From Dehalobacter sp. (GTDB lineage: Bacteria; Bacillota; Desulfitobacteriia; Desulfitobacteriales; Syntrophobotulaceae), in contig JAMPIU010000073.1 of the NCBI GenBank assembly GCA_023667845.1, positions 1 to 64,000 of the forward strand: 64,000 nucleotides of DNA, read 5' to 3'. The position numbers were made by a program, and so were the translations under genes. The notes below the pieces were generated by a model that worked only from the letters and a program-made list of their open reading frames with translations, did not search any database and was not told where the DNA came from. Shown in pieces: positions 33,352 through 42,633 of the stretch; within the stretch, counting starts at the first letter, position 1; the number at the start of each line of letters is the position of its first letter.

Positions 33352-35436
33352 CTAACTTTGTTCCGAAATCCTAATATTTAATTTAAAATTGGCAATTTCC
33401 GGATCATTTGAAATAATTTCCTCATAGCCCTGAATAATTTCCCTGGCTTCTTTGAACATCCCGTTTTGAATAAACTGTTTCAGATTTGATTTCACAATCC
33501 GTGCATATTCCTGCATTTCAGCGCTGACAGCAGGCGGCGTCTGATCGTCCATCTTTTGCGTCAGCCTGTTCAGGAGTATTTCTATTCCTTTTTTCATATC
33601 AGGATACTCAAGGAGTGCTTTTTTCAAACACCTGACGTATTGGGCCTGATCGAAATTCTCAACGGAACGGGCTTTATCAAGATAGTAGAAAAATATTTCT
33701 TCCTTATTGGCCAGGAGATAAGGTTTGTCATTTTCAAATAGTTCCGGGCGGTAGATTTGCCTGATATAGACGATCCCCTCTTTGATATACCTATCCAGCA
33801 CCTGATCATACTTTGCTTCATCAAGGTGTTCCGCTTCAAGAATGATCCTTCGTAATATTTTGTGGATTCTTTTTTCTTCAATCGCTGCTTCTTCATCCTG
33901 ACTCAGCAGGTAGGCATAACAATCCTGAACAAAATCCAGATATTTTTCAGTCAGATATTTGAAGAACAATTCGAGCTCCTGCTCCTGAATTTTAAGGTTA
34001 ACACTGCCTAAGGGGAGCTTCCTTTTTATAAGGAAATAGAACACATCTCCATAATAAAACCCGAGCTCATTAAGCGGAAGGTTCTTGATCCCATCCAGCA
34101 GCTGGCTGCTTACATTTTCCGGCTCCCAGAGCCTGATTTTGTTTAACAAGCCATACTCCGAATCTTCACTCTGGAAAAATCCGGCTGCTTCTTTCCTTTT
34201 ATCGTCATTCTCACTCAGCAATAAAGACTCTAACGCCAGGCAAAAACTTTTTTCCAGGTCTTTCTTGGCAAATGCTTTTATTTTATTGTAAAAACCTTTA
34301 ATCCCTTTATATTTTTCGAGGCTTAAATAAAGCGCGATTTGATGAGGAACAGCTTTTTCGACCAATTCGATGGATTCGATCTTCTCCAGTACTTCCAGCG
34401 CATCTGCTTTCTGATACATTTCCTTGTACATAACACCCAAGTCATAGTACACTTCTTCTGTTTTGGAGATCGAATTCGCCAAAATTCTTGGGTCTTTTCC
34501 GAGATACTGTTCATAGTTCTCAGCGTAATATAAAAACTTCTGGTAACTTGCAATGGCTTCCTGGTATTTCTTCAACATCCCCTGGGCTTTAGCGAGACAA
34601 AACCATAAGTCAATGGCCCATTCCCTGTATTCGAGGCCTTCCTGAGCTATTTCTACAGTCTTCTTGTACTCACCATTATCGTTGTATAAAATAGCCAGGG
34701 TACCATACACATAGAAATACTCTACTGGATCCGAGTTCTTTCTTTTGGCAGTTTCGTAAGCTCTGATTGCGGGCTCCAGGGCGTCCTTATGATTTTTAAA
34801 TGTGGCAATCGTATTGGAAAGATAAAATAATAAGCCAATATTCTCAGGGTCCTTCTCGATGGCTTGCTGTAGGATGGGCTCGTAAAGCTTAAACTTCCGC
34901 TTCTTAAGTTCCGGATCATCGGCAGGATAGCCATAATGAAGCAGTACGGTATCAATGACTGCCAGGGGCGGGTTGAAGATAGGCTCTTCGTGAATAACGC
35001 CACGAAAGCCAAATTTGGCGGTCTTGCGAAATAGCCGTGTTACGACGCCGGTGCCAATTTTGCTTGGTTCATTAAAATGATAAATATTGTTAATTTTGAT
35101 CGCTGCTGCGTTGATATTTTTAGATGCCTTTGTTGTTAAAAATTGAACAATCGGCTTATGATCCACCAGCTCTTCATCGGCATCTACAAACATGAACCAG
35201 TCCCCCCGGGTGTACTGCACCGTTATATTCCTCATTTTCGAATAGTCATCTTCCCAAGGATGAAAGTATATTTTATCCGTGTATTTTCTGGCGATTTCCA
35301 CTGTCTGATCCATTGAGCCCGTATCCACAATGATGAGTTCCGAAGATACTGCGTTTAAAAGTGGCTTAAGGCTTTCTAAACATCTTTCCAGATTTTTTTC
35401 CTCATTTTTTACCATCATACCGATGCTTAATTTCAA
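33352..35436 (-). CDS. GT2 glycosyltransferase with long TPR-like helical tail
   Basis: This is a 694-residue fusion. Residues 1 to about 230 are a GT-A family 2 transferase (SIGMMVKNEEKNLERCL, DTGSMDQT, D85-A-D87). The remainder is helical with TPR-like pairs (KYQEAIASYQKFLYYAENY, YDLGVMYKEMYQKADALEVL). Such GT2-TPR proteins are common in Firmicute flagellar glycosylation islands, where the repeats may hold the protein acceptor. It has no membrane helix. It is the first gene of the run leading through E1 alpha/beta to gmhA. Acceptor and sugar cannot be told from sequence. Confidence 0.8.
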   Translation of the reverse strand: MKLSIGMMVKNEEKNLERCLESLKPLLNAVSSELIIVDTGSMDQTVEIARKYTDKIYFHPWEDDYSKMRNITVQYTRGDWFMFVDADEELVDHKPIVQFLTTKASKNINAAAIKINNIYHFNEPSKIGTGVVTRLFRKTAKFGFRGVIHEEPIFNPPLAVIDTVLLHYGYPADDPELKKRKFKLYEPILQQAIEKDPENIGLLFYLSNTIATFKNHKDALEPAIRAYETAKRKNSDPVEYFYVYGTLAILYNDNGEYKKTVEIAQEGLEYREWAIDLWFCLAKAQGMLKKYQEAIASYQKFLYYAENYEQYLGKDPRILANSISKTEEVYYDLGVMYKEMYQKADALEVLEKIESIELVEKAVPHQIALYLSLEKYKGIKGFYNKIKAFAKKDLEKSFCLALESLLLSENDDKRKEAAGFFQSEDSEYGLLNKIRLWEPENVSSQLLDGIKNLPLNELGFYYGDVFYFLIKRKLPLGSVNLKIQEQELELFFKYLTEKYLDFVQDCYAYLLSQDEEAAIEEKRIHKILRRIILEAEHLDEAKYDQVLDRYIKEGIVYIRQIYRPELFENDKPYLLANKEEIFFYYLDKARSVENFDQAQYVRCLKKALLEYPDMKKGIEILLNRLTQKMDDQTPPAVSAEMQEYARIVKSNLKQFIQNGMFKEAREIIQGYEEIISNDPEIANFKLNIRISEQS

Positions 35437-35546
35437 AACGACCCACTTCCTTTAGCAAATGTCAGTCATCAATTCTTAAATAATTTTTTCACTAGTTCCT
35501 GCCCCCAGGATATCAAAGATTTAGCGTTTACATGATACTAAATATA

Positions 35547-35554
35547 ATATCGGC
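35547..35554 (-). promoter_or_regulatory. Isolated sigma-28 -10-like box ahead of the glycan operon
   Basis: On the minus strand the octamer GCCGATAT matches the Bacillus SigD -10 exactly, 111 bp before the GT2-TPR start. The bases 15 upstream read CCAG, not TAAA, so the -35 is missing. Spacings of 14 and 16 also give no TAAA. It may be a chance match, or a weak late-flagellar promoter that would tie glycan synthesis to filament assembly. Confidence 0.3.
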
Positions 35555-35625
35555 TATACTCCTGTCTTTCTGGAGAATAAATTCTGTTAAAAAGCAAATC
35601 AATACCCGGCCAGAATTAATATTTT

Positions 35626-36708
35626 TTAAATCCCTGGCTTCAGATCCGCAATACGGGTTAAAGCAGGTTTATATCCTTCTGATGTAGCTCTGGTATAATA
35701 TTCTTTCGCCTTGACCATGTCACCGGTTGTTTCATAGTACACGCCCAGATTATAGGCTGCCAGGAAACTTCCCGTTCCGGTCATTGTACTGTACTTATCT
35801 GTCTCTCCCAGTTGAAGACAGGTTTTATACTCCCGTTCAATCTCCGGAAACAAGTGAATATATTTGTTCACATCTGAAAAAACAAGCTCCATATAGAAAA
35901 GAGCGCATACAAAATGAAAATCCGGATAATCGGCAAACTGCGCTCTTTCTTTTTCGATCATGCCGAGTCCTTTAAGTAGTTTCCCGGTGGCAAGAATATT
36001 GTAAAGATAGTCAATCACAACAAGATCTCTATAGCCTGCGTTTAGACCCAGAAATTGATAGCATTTTTTGAAATAGCTGTTTGCCGTCTGATATTGGCCG
36101 GATAATTTGTATTGTTTGGCTGTCTGGTAAAGAAGATAAGGGTCACAAGGATGATCGTCCAATTCGAGAAGCAATAAACGTAAATTTCGGCCCGTTTTGT
36201 CCGTTTCGTAGTAGCCGTCATGATTCACTTCGATTTCCGTATTGACCCGTGGAAGGTTTGATTTAATTTGCTCATGAACTCTGCCTTCAAAATAAATTCC
36301 TTTCGGGATCAACCTGGAAACCCAAGTGCTGGAAGTTCTTATTTCATGATCCTGCCTAATCTTACTGACCACTTTGATTCTGCCGATGGCCTCAGGCTGC
36401 TCGATAAAGTGCCGAATACTCTCTTTCGTTCCCTGTGTAAGTACTTCATCAGCATCGAGGATTAGATTCCAATCCCCTGCCGCGTAACTCAGCGCAAAAT
36501 TCCGGGCCTTGGCAAAGTCATCCTCCCAAACATAATCGCATACTTTAGCACCATAAGCGTGAGCAATTTTTTTCGTATCATCCGTGGAACCCGTATCCGC
36601 AACAATCATTTCATCAACAAGATGTTTAACACTGTCCAAACATCTGGCTAAGACCTTCTCTTCATTTTTAACAATCATGACCAACGATAGCTTTCTCATC
36701 TTGCTCAC
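35626..36708 (-). CDS. GT2 glycosyltransferase with TPR-like tail
   Basis: This 360-residue protein has an N-terminal family 2 glycosyltransferase domain (LVMIVKNEEKVLARCLDSV, ADTGSTDDTKKIA, DAD at LILDADEVL). A helical C-terminal half has a TPR-like last repeat (AAYNLGVYYETTGDMVKAKEYYTRA). It is a shorter relative of the gene at 33352. It lies between the csrA terminator and the glycan operon, and probably modifies flagellin or another surface protein. The start may be GTG 36708 or ATG 36699; both follow GGAGTTAA. Confidence 0.8.
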   Translation of the reverse strand: MSKMRKLSLVMIVKNEEKVLARCLDSVKHLVDEMIVADTGSTDDTKKIAHAYGAKVCDYVWEDDFAKARNFALSYAAGDWNLILDADEVLTQGTKESIRHFIEQPEAIGRIKVVSKIRQDHEIRTSSTWVSRLIPKGIYFEGRVHEQIKSNLPRVNTEIEVNHDGYYETDKTGRNLRLLLLELDDHPCDPYLLYQTAKQYKLSGQYQTANSYFKKCYQFLGLNAGYRDLVVIDYLYNILATGKLLKGLGMIEKERAQFADYPDFHFVCALFYMELVFSDVNKYIHLFPEIEREYKTCLQLGETDKYSTMTGTGSFLAAYNLGVYYETTGDMVKAKEYYTRATSEGYKPALTRIADLKPGI

Positions 36709-36754
36709 TTAACTCCAAAAATTTATCTTTTAACGAGTAACCAAAAATTTTTAT

Positions 36755-36785
36755 TAAAAATCAAACTCTCCAAAAAAGAGAGTTT
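36755..36785 (-). terminator. Rho-independent terminator after csrA
   Basis: AAACTCTC (36763-36770) pairs with GAGAGTTT (36778-36785) around a 7-nt A-rich loop. On the minus strand it is followed by GATTTTT. It lies 16 bp past the csrA stop and ends the flgM-to-csrA transcript. Confidence 0.8.
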
Positions 36786-36800
36786 TTTATCGTATGCTCT

Positions 36801-37061
36801 TTATTCTTTATCCCTGGGCAAATTCCCCTTTAGCATTTGTTTCAACTGCTCGGATAAATCCGCTTCCGAAAGCTTGGATGCAGCGGAAGCCTTCACATTT
36901 TGATTCTGCACTTCTTCATAGACTTCGCTACGCAGAATCTTAATATCTTTGGGTGCTTCAATGCCAATCCTGACCTGATCTCCGACTACCGCAACCACCA
37001 CAACTTCAATATCGTCGCCGATCATAATTCTTTCATTGATTTTCCGTGATAAAACCAGCAT
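36801..37061 (-). CDS. csrA: Translational regulator CsrA
   Basis: CsrA is an RNA-binding dimer that blocks ribosome access at GGA motifs; in Bacillus subtilis its main target is flagellin mRNA. The first 50 residues match the family (LVLSRKINERIMIGDDIEVV, IEAPKDIKILRSEVYEE). The 86-residue product has an extended charged C-terminus. It overlaps the fliW stop by one base, so the antagonist pair is co-translated. Predicted targets are the leaders at 23011-23046 and 23922-23957. Confidence 0.96.
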   Translation of the reverse strand: MLVLSRKINERIMIGDDIEVVVVAVVGDQVRIGIEAPKDIKILRSEVYEEVQNQNVKASAASKLSEADLSEQLKQMLKGNLPRDKE

Positions 37062-37513
37062 CAGTCCACAGCTCCTTCTTCATCGTTTTTTGTAGCGATA
37101 GAATCCTGCTGTGTTGGAAACAGCGGCTGTCTGGATGAATGAATCTCCTCGTTCAGAATCAATTGAACCCCTTTACCAGTCCTCGGATTCAAAATAAGAG
37201 GAGCACGCAGGTTAACAGTGGACTGAACCAGATCATTGGCGTGCACCGTAATGATATTCCAAACGTCCACCTGATCAGAGGTTCCAATCTCCAAAATCTC
37301 TGTTTCACGCGGGCTCAAGTCCACTTTAGGCAAATAGTCCGGGAAAAAGAGCTGTGACCGGACCAGGAAAAAAGCAATTTCCCGGTTGGCGGTAGCCTCC
37401 AGCCGAGCCAGAAAAGTATCCTCTTCGATATTCAGAGAGAATTCTTTTAACTCTTCAAATCCCGGTATTCCCTCAGGGAAAAAGATGGCTGATTCCATTC
37501 CCATGTCTCCCAT
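37061..37513 (-). CDS. fliW: Flagellar assembly factor FliW
   Basis: FliW binds CsrA, and is released when flagellin titrates it away, so flagellin translation matches secretion. The 150-residue product has the family pattern: FPEGIPGFEELKEFSL, then LFFPDYLPKVDLS, and VHANDLVQSTVNLRAPLILN. The start follows AAGGAGG. It has a polar C-terminal extension of about 15 residues. It lies immediately before csrA and after the DUF6470 gene, as in Bacillus. Confidence 0.95.
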   Translation of the reverse strand: MGDMGMESAIFFPEGIPGFEELKEFSLNIEEDTFLARLEATANREIAFFLVRSQLFFPDYLPKVDLSPRETEILEIGTSDQVDVWNIITVHANDLVQSTVNLRAPLILNPRTGKGVQLILNEEIHSSRQPLFPTQQDSIATKNDEEGAVD

Positions 37514-37568
37514 TATTTATTCTTCCTCCTTGGTATGTTTCATACTCATCTCATTTTCTTTTTCATTC

Positions 37569-38129
37569 TCATTGTTTGATATCAATGGCTTGTCCTATTG
37601 CTTTGATTTCGAGGTAGGCCTGCTGCTCAATATAAGAACGAACAGACGGATACGTAAAACCGTCTATCGATACCTTGCCCAAATCGGCGGAATATTGAAC
37701 ATCGCCCTGCTGAAGGCTGGAATGCACTTCAGCCGATGTATACTGAATTTCAATGGGTGCAAGCGCAGCAATCGTGACCTCGCTCTCGGGCGGGGCCATC
37801 GTTTCAAACACGACCTGTCCAATTGGCACATCATTTTCAATCTCGCCGATTCGGCGCCCCGTTTGAACGATCGTTTCCAGATCCTGCTGAAATTCGGCAT
37901 CGGCATTTGCTTTAAGGTTTTGTATGATAAACCAAATATTTCCAAATCCCATCGATTCGCGCATCAGACTGGAGTCAATTTCGAGGTTCGGTTGTGATGT
38001 TTGAACCTGAACATTCGGATGAATCTGGTCGATCTGTAAATTGGGCTGCTTTTTATTCAGTTCATAGCTGGCATCCTTGATATTCAAGCCGATCCTGGCA
38101 AACTGCTGGTTAATTTGCAGGGTAATCAT
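37569..38129 (-). CDS. DUF6470 (YviE-like) flagellar-operon protein
   Basis: This is a conserved protein of unknown function found between flgL and fliW in many Firmicutes. The 186-residue product, from ATG 38129 after GGGAGGTG, has three near-repeats of the form QPNLQID, HPNVQVQTSQPNLEIDSS, and the region RESMGFGNIWFIIQNLKANADAEF. The C-terminal half is beta-rich and ends in AIGQAIDIKQ. It has no signal peptide or membrane helix. Position is the main clue to a flagellar role. Confidence 0.8.
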   Translation of the reverse strand: MITLQINQQFARIGLNIKDASYELNKKQPNLQIDQIHPNVQVQTSQPNLEIDSSLMRESMGFGNIWFIIQNLKANADAEFQQDLETIVQTGRRIGEIENDVPIGQVVFETMAPPESEVTIAALAPIEIQYTSAEVHSSLQQGDVQYSADLGKVSIDGFTYPSVRSYIEQQAYLEIKAIGQAIDIKQ

Positions 38130-38171
38130 ACCGGCACCTCCCGGCAATCATTTTTTTGAAGAGAGCACGCT

Positions 38172-39062
38172 TTATCGGAGAAAATCAACCAAAGAAGGCT
38201 GGATAATTTGGGCACCGACCGACAACGCCGCCCGGTACGTATTCATGGTGGAGTTATAATCCACGATCGCTGCTGCCAGGTCCGTATCCCGAAGATTGGA
38301 CAGGTTCGTCTGTGCATTGATGATACTGGTCTCAAGGTTGTTATTGATTGTTTCTACCCTGCTGATCTTCGCTCCGAGTTCTGCCCGGCCATCGATAAAC
38401 GAGCTTAATAGCGAATCAAGATCAGAGATGGAATTACCGACTGCGGCGTAATCACCATTATTCAGTGCCGTTGAAAAATTATTCAGCGCTGTAAAAAAAT
38501 CGCTGACCCCGGTCGCAGAATTGACGCCAAAAAGCTGCTGGCCATTGATCGAAATATCAAAACTGACATTGGCGCCCAGTTCGACGGACAGTGATTCGGT
38601 ATTGCCTGTCCAAAGGCCCGTTCCCGGCCAGGGGGCTGTGTCCGTATTTGTTCCGCTGAAAATATAGCGCGAACCGACTTGGCTGTTGGCCATGACGCCG
38701 AGTTGTTCAATAATCTGATCAGCTTCCTTCTTAATTTCACCCAGATCTTCCGGGGAATTGGTCTGGTTGGACCCCTGGACCGCAAGCCCTCTTAACCGCT
38801 GCAGCATCGAAGTCATGTTGGCAGTTACCGATTCAACACTGGACATATAGTCAAGTGCCTGGCTGGCATTGTCCTTCCATTGCTCCATCGATGTAATATT
38901 CGTCTTCAGCCCTAGAATAGCCGTAATTTTGGACGGATCATCCGAGGGTTTCGATATTGCTTCGCCTGTGGAAATGTTGTTCTGGAGATCAATCATTTTA
39001 TTGCTGGATTTTTGCAGATTTGACAAAAGGTTGCTGCTGAGAATATTATTCGTTATGCGCAT
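38172..39062 (-). CDS. flgL: Hook-filament junction protein FlgL (HAP3)
   Basis: FlgL forms the second junction zone between hook and filament. The 296-residue flagellin-like product has the N-terminal helix RITNNILSSNLLSNLQKSSNKM, family segments GEAISKPSDDPSK and QLGVMANSQVGSRYIFSGT, and a C-terminal helix ending NSTMNTYRAALSVGAQIIQPSLVDFL. It is 12 bp downstream of flgK. All features are standard. Confidence 0.96.
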   Translation of the reverse strand: MRITNNILSSNLLSNLQKSSNKMIDLQNNISTGEAISKPSDDPSKITAILGLKTNITSMEQWKDNASQALDYMSSVESVTANMTSMLQRLRGLAVQGSNQTNSPEDLGEIKKEADQIIEQLGVMANSQVGSRYIFSGTNTDTAPWPGTGLWTGNTESLSVELGANVSFDISINGQQLFGVNSATGVSDFFTALNNFSTALNNGDYAAVGNSISDLDSLLSSFIDGRAELGAKISRVETINNNLETSIINAQTNLSNLRDTDLAAAIVDYNSTMNTYRAALSVGAQIIQPSLVDFLR

Positions 39063-39074
39063 CGCTTATTCCTC

Positions 39075-40601
39075 CTATTTCGTGACACCCATGCCCAGAA
39101 GTGATTCCAGCATGGTATCCAGCACTGTCACAACTCTGGCTGCCGAACTGTACCCTTTCTGGAACCTGATCATATCGATCATCTCTTCATCCAAAGAAAC
39201 CCCTGACAGCGCTTCCCTGGAATTACTGAGCTGCGTGGCAAGTACACTCTGGCCTTCAGCCATTCTGGTGCTTTGTTCCACATCAGAACCAAGCTCTGCC
39301 GTTAACCCTTCGTAGTAGTCCAAGATTGAACTGGCTCCCAGCACAGTGATGCTGGCCGGCACGGAAGCATAAGTTGTCAGGCTGTCCCAGCCAGATGACA
39401 GTGCAGAGATAGCCAGGGCAATGCTGCTGTCACCGGACGAGACTCCCGTAGCATCCGCAATCCCGGTCGCAATGAGATTGACGTCATCCTGAATGTCTTG
39501 ATTCACAATAATATTCGCGGCCGTTATCGGGCTGGTTAAATCCGAGCTGGTAAAGAAGTCCAGTCCCGTATCTGTCGTGAGTCCCTGACCTGACTGGTGA
39601 AGCGCATTGACTGAATCGGCGATAACTATAACCAGTGTATTCAAATTGCCCCTAAATTCGCTCAGATACGTATCCCGCATTTCGATATCGGCTTGAAGAG
39701 AACCCATGCCGTTCCCGAGATCAACCTCAGCGGCAGTTTTTGTCCCGTCTGCGGAAGCTTCCCACCACACCTCGCTAAAACCTGTGGCTGCATCTGTCGG
39801 AACCGGGTTTTCCTGCAGGTGATATGCTGAGCCGTTTGTGACGAGCACACTATCGGCAGCAGTAGAATTCCCAATTCTCACCGTATAATTTCCTACGGAT
39901 CTGTCCGTAAAATTGGGATCCAAGGACTCCTCAACGGTAACCGGCACAATTTTGGATAGTTCATCAACAATTTGGTCTCTCTGGTCCTTTAAATCATTTG
40001 GGTTGTCCCCTCTGATCTCAGCATTCCGGATTTGATTATTCAGCAGCTGTATCTGATCGGAAAATGTATTAATCTTCGTGATCGTTGTATCAACGCTGTT
40101 ATTAAGGTCATTCTGCAAAGAAGTGATCTGCTGATCAATATTATGAAAAGTTTCCGTGAGCGATACTGCTTTTTCCCTGACAACGATACGAGAGGCACTT
40201 TCCTCCGGAGAATTAGCCAGATCACTCCAGGCATTCCAAAATTCCGACATATCGGAGCTAAGGCTGTAATTCGAAGTTTCATTAAAAAACTGCTCAGTCA
40301 GACTTAAGGTTGCTTCCTTTCCAGACCAATATTCGTATTGTGATGTTTCCCTGCGGTACTGCTGGTCGAGATAAGCATCTCTCACCCTTGTGATATCCCT
40401 TAAAAAAGAACCCGTACCAATGCTCAAATCCTTGCTGTTAGCAGTAATCGTCAGCGGTGTTGTTGCCTGCATATTGGCGATCTGTCTCGAATAGCCCGTG
40501 GTACTGGCATTGGAAATATTTTGACCGGTTGTATCGATGGCCGCCTGAGATGTAATTAAGGCTCTATAGGCCGTTTCCAGCCCCATAAATGTTGAGTACA
40601 T
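39075..40601 (-). CDS. flgK: Hook-filament junction protein FlgK (HAP1)
   Basis: FlgK is the first junction protein. The product is 508 residues from ATG 40601 (AAGGAG upstream; longer readings add unrelated residues). It starts STFMGLETAYRALITSQAAI with the rod/hook motif NISNASTTGYSRQ and ends with MIRFQKGYSSAARVVTVLDTMLESLLGMG. The middle is Thr/Ser-rich. It is encoded downstream of flgM-flgN in the late operon, and FlgN is its export chaperone. Confidence 0.96.
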   Translation of the reverse strand: MYSTFMGLETAYRALITSQAAIDTTGQNISNASTTGYSRQIANMQATTPLTITANSKDLSIGTGSFLRDITRVRDAYLDQQYRRETSQYEYWSGKEATLSLTEQFFNETSNYSLSSDMSEFWNAWSDLANSPEESASRIVVREKAVSLTETFHNIDQQITSLQNDLNNSVDTTITKINTFSDQIQLLNNQIRNAEIRGDNPNDLKDQRDQIVDELSKIVPVTVEESLDPNFTDRSVGNYTVRIGNSTAADSVLVTNGSAYHLQENPVPTDAATGFSEVWWEASADGTKTAAEVDLGNGMGSLQADIEMRDTYLSEFRGNLNTLVIVIADSVNALHQSGQGLTTDTGLDFFTSSDLTSPITAANIIVNQDIQDDVNLIATGIADATGVSSGDSSIALAISALSSGWDSLTTYASVPASITVLGASSILDYYEGLTAELGSDVEQSTRMAEGQSVLATQLSNSREALSGVSLDEEMIDMIRFQKGYSSAARVVTVLDTMLESLLGMGVTK

Positions 40602-40680
40602 ACCCGTGTTACTCCTTTTTATCAAGTCCTTGAGCTTATTGCAGAAAACCCTGTCGTGTTTGAATCTTACGAATTAAAAG

Positions 40681-41160
40681 TCAGATGCTCTTATTAATCA
40701 AATTATTTTGACTGAATTCATTTTTTACACCTTTAGGATTTGAGTATGTTGTATGCTTTTGGCCCGTTAGAAGTCTCAGTGTAAAATCGGCAATACTCAA
40801 AGCACTTTTAAGCAATTTGGCATTGATCTCATGTAAATTTTTAAGTTGGCTGATGACTTTTTCGAATTCCTGGCCAATCGGCTCAAAGCCCGGAGAATAT
40901 TGGATCAGATCCATTAAGGTAATATCCTCTGCTTTCTTGCCAACCTCTTTACCAAAAAATTCCGCCCAGTAAAGTCTTTCCTCTTCCAACTGTCCGACTT
41001 CGAGCAGAATTTTTTCTTCCTGAGCGGTGATGCTTTCTATTCTCTCAATAACATTGTCCACGAGCGCTTTCTGCTTTTCCTGTTCTAATTCGACCAACTG
41101 CCGATAGAAAGCAATTTGCTGTTGTAGGTTATTTTCCAGACCTGCTACATATTCTGCCAC
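40681..41160 (-). CDS. flgN: FlgN-family flagellar chaperone
   Basis: FlgN is the export chaperone for FlgK and FlgL. The 159-residue product is almost all helix, with a heptad-rich first half (ENNLQQQIAFYRQLVELEQEKQ, ITAQEEKILLEVGQLEEER) typical of the family. It lies between flgM and flgK, the conserved place. The start abuts the flgM stop. Sequence conservation in the family is low, so synteny is important. Confidence 0.87.
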   Translation of the reverse strand: MAEYVAGLENNLQQQIAFYRQLVELEQEKQKALVDNVIERIESITAQEEKILLEVGQLEEERLYWAEFFGKEVGKKAEDITLMDLIQYSPGFEPIGQEFEKVISQLKNLHEINAKLLKSALSIADFTLRLLTGQKHTTYSNPKGVKNEFSQNNLINKSI

Positions 41161-41445
41161 TTATTTTCCCTCCATCCCGCTTGGAGAAAGAATTCCTTCT
41201 GCAATAGAAGCTGCATCAAGATTAAATTCACCATTGGCGATTTGTTCCGAGATTGCCCTGACCCTATCATCTCTGATGTCCGGCATTTCTTTCATCTTTT
41301 GCAGCAGCTTTTGAAAAACTTGCGCATTTTCAGATACGGCCAACTGATCCTTTTCTAAAACCGTATTGACCTTACCCGTCTGCGATACCCGGGTCGCAGC
41401 CTGGACACTACCGACGGGGGAAATCGAAGTACCATCTATTTTCAT
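41161..41445 (-). CDS. flgM: Anti-sigma-28 factor FlgM
   Basis: FlgM inhibits sigma-28 until the hook is complete and is then exported. From ATG 41445 the product is 94 residues, with the family pattern MKIDGTS near the start, a disordered middle, and a sigma-binding C-terminal part (VRAISEQIANGEFNLDAASIAEGIL). A longer in-frame reading to 41526 lacks a good ribosome site. The matching sigma-28 gene (fliA) is not in the window. It is the first gene of the late operon. Confidence 0.9.
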   Translation of the reverse strand: MKIDGTSISPVGSVQAATRVSQTGKVNTVLEKDQLAVSENAQVFQKLLQKMKEMPDIRDDRVRAISEQIANGEFNLDAASIAEGILSPSGMEGK

Positions 41446-41794
41446 CACATTCACCAACCTGACTGTTTTATCTTTTTTAGTTTTATACAGTTTTCTTATC
41501 GTCCAGCAGCCCAGTAATCTGAACAACCCCCATGGATCATTAAGGCCGATTATCTCTTAATATCTCTTAATCTTTCCTAATATCACGATATTATGCCCAT
41601 TTATAAAGTTTGGAATAATCTTTCTCGTGTCATTATCCGGCAGAATGCTGTATAATATTGGTTGGCTCAATAAAAAACGATCAGAAGCCCTAATGTTTTC
41701 GGTTAAGAATTACGTTATTAATAGTGTATAAACGTATGAAGGATTATCTGCAAAGCAGTCATTAATGAAGATTACACAGGAGGAACATCGGTCA
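41446..41794. promoter_or_regulatory. Divergent flgM / motA intergenic region
   Basis: This gene-free stretch of about 350 bp must hold promoters for the flgM operon (minus) and motA (plus). On plus, TATAAT in CTGTATAATATT (near 41651) lies 18 bases after GTGTCA, a fair sigma-A-type pair for motA. On minus, GCCGGATAA resembles the sigma-28 -10 with one inserted base, but no TAAA is correctly spaced. Neither assignment is firm. Confidence 0.4.
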
Positions 41795-42595
41795 ATGGAT
41801 ATAACTACCATCTTGGGGCTTGTCCTGGGATTTTTCGGTATCTTATTCGGTTTTGTCTTAGAGGGCGGGCATCTTGGTTCTTTGTTTGCTGTATCTCCCA
41901 TATTTATTGTTGTTTTCGGCACACTGGGCGCTACGGTAATCGGTATCCCTTTAGACGAGCTTAAGAAATTGTCCAAATGGGTAAAGATTGCTTTCATGAA
42001 TCAATCCTTCGGTGTGGAGAAAGCCTATTTCACCCTGGTTCATTTTTCCGAGAAAGCCCGTCAGGAAGGACTTTTAAGCCTTGAGCAGGAATTGGAAACC
42101 GTCGATGACAAATTTACCAAACAGGGCATGCAGTTGGTTATTGACGGTACAGACCCGGAAATCACCAGAAGCATCCTGGAATCAAATATTGCTGTTTTGG
42201 AAAACAGGCATAAGGTTGGGATCACCTTTTTCGAGTCCGCAGGTGGTTACAGCCCGACTTTGGGGATTATCGGAACAGTTATGGGTCTGGTTCACGTTCT
42301 TGGCAATCTGACGGATCCCGACAGTCTTTCCGGTTCGATTGCCGCAGCCTTTATTGCTACCCTCTACGGTGTTTGTCTGGCTAACCTGGTCTATCTGCCG
42401 ATCGCAGCCAAGCTGAAAATAAAAAACCAAATGGAAGTGCAGACCATGGAAATGATTCTTGACGGGATTATTTCGATTCAATCCGGAGAGAACCCCGCGA
42501 TCCTGAAAGAAAAACTCAAAACTCACCTCGGTTATATGCCCGAGAAAGAAACTAAATTTGAAGGTGCATTTGAAGCCAGTGAAGTGAATTATTAA
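41795..42595 (+). CDS. motA: Flagellar stator protein MotA
   Basis: MotA is the proton-channel stator subunit that pushes on FliG. The product is 266 residues from the ATG after ACAGGAGG; an in-frame ATG at 41765 lacks a ribosome site. It has four membrane segments, the TILGLVLGFFGILFGFVLEGG start, the cytoplasmic charged loop, and the conserved third/fourth helix region SAGGYSPTLGIIGTVMGLVHVL with prolines. It is paired with motB 38 bp downstream. It lies away from the main fla operon, as in Bacillus. Confidence 0.96.
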   Translation: MDITTILGLVLGFFGILFGFVLEGGHLGSLFAVSPIFIVVFGTLGATVIGIPLDELKKLSKWVKIAFMNQSFGVEKAYFTLVHFSEKARQEGLLSLEQELETVDDKFTKQGMQLVIDGTDPEITRSILESNIAVLENRHKVGITFFESAGGYSPTLGIIGTVMGLVHVLGNLTDPDSLSGSIAAAFIATLYGVCLANLVYLPIAAKLKIKNQMEVQTMEMILDGIISIQSGENPAILKEKLKTHLGYMPEKETKFEGAFEASEVNY

Positions 42596-42633
42596 TAAAG
42601 TACTAAAAGCATTAGAACAGAAGCGGTGATAAA

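Noticed and set aside
37386-37997. 203-codon ORF on plus over fliW and DUF6470
   Set aside because: It is antisense to conserved genes with good ribosome sites; its composition is typical of a shadow frame.
41527-41560. Sigma-28 promoter on plus (GCCGATTA) for motA
   Set aside because: No TAAA lies 14-16 bases upstream, and the box is about 250 bp from motA.
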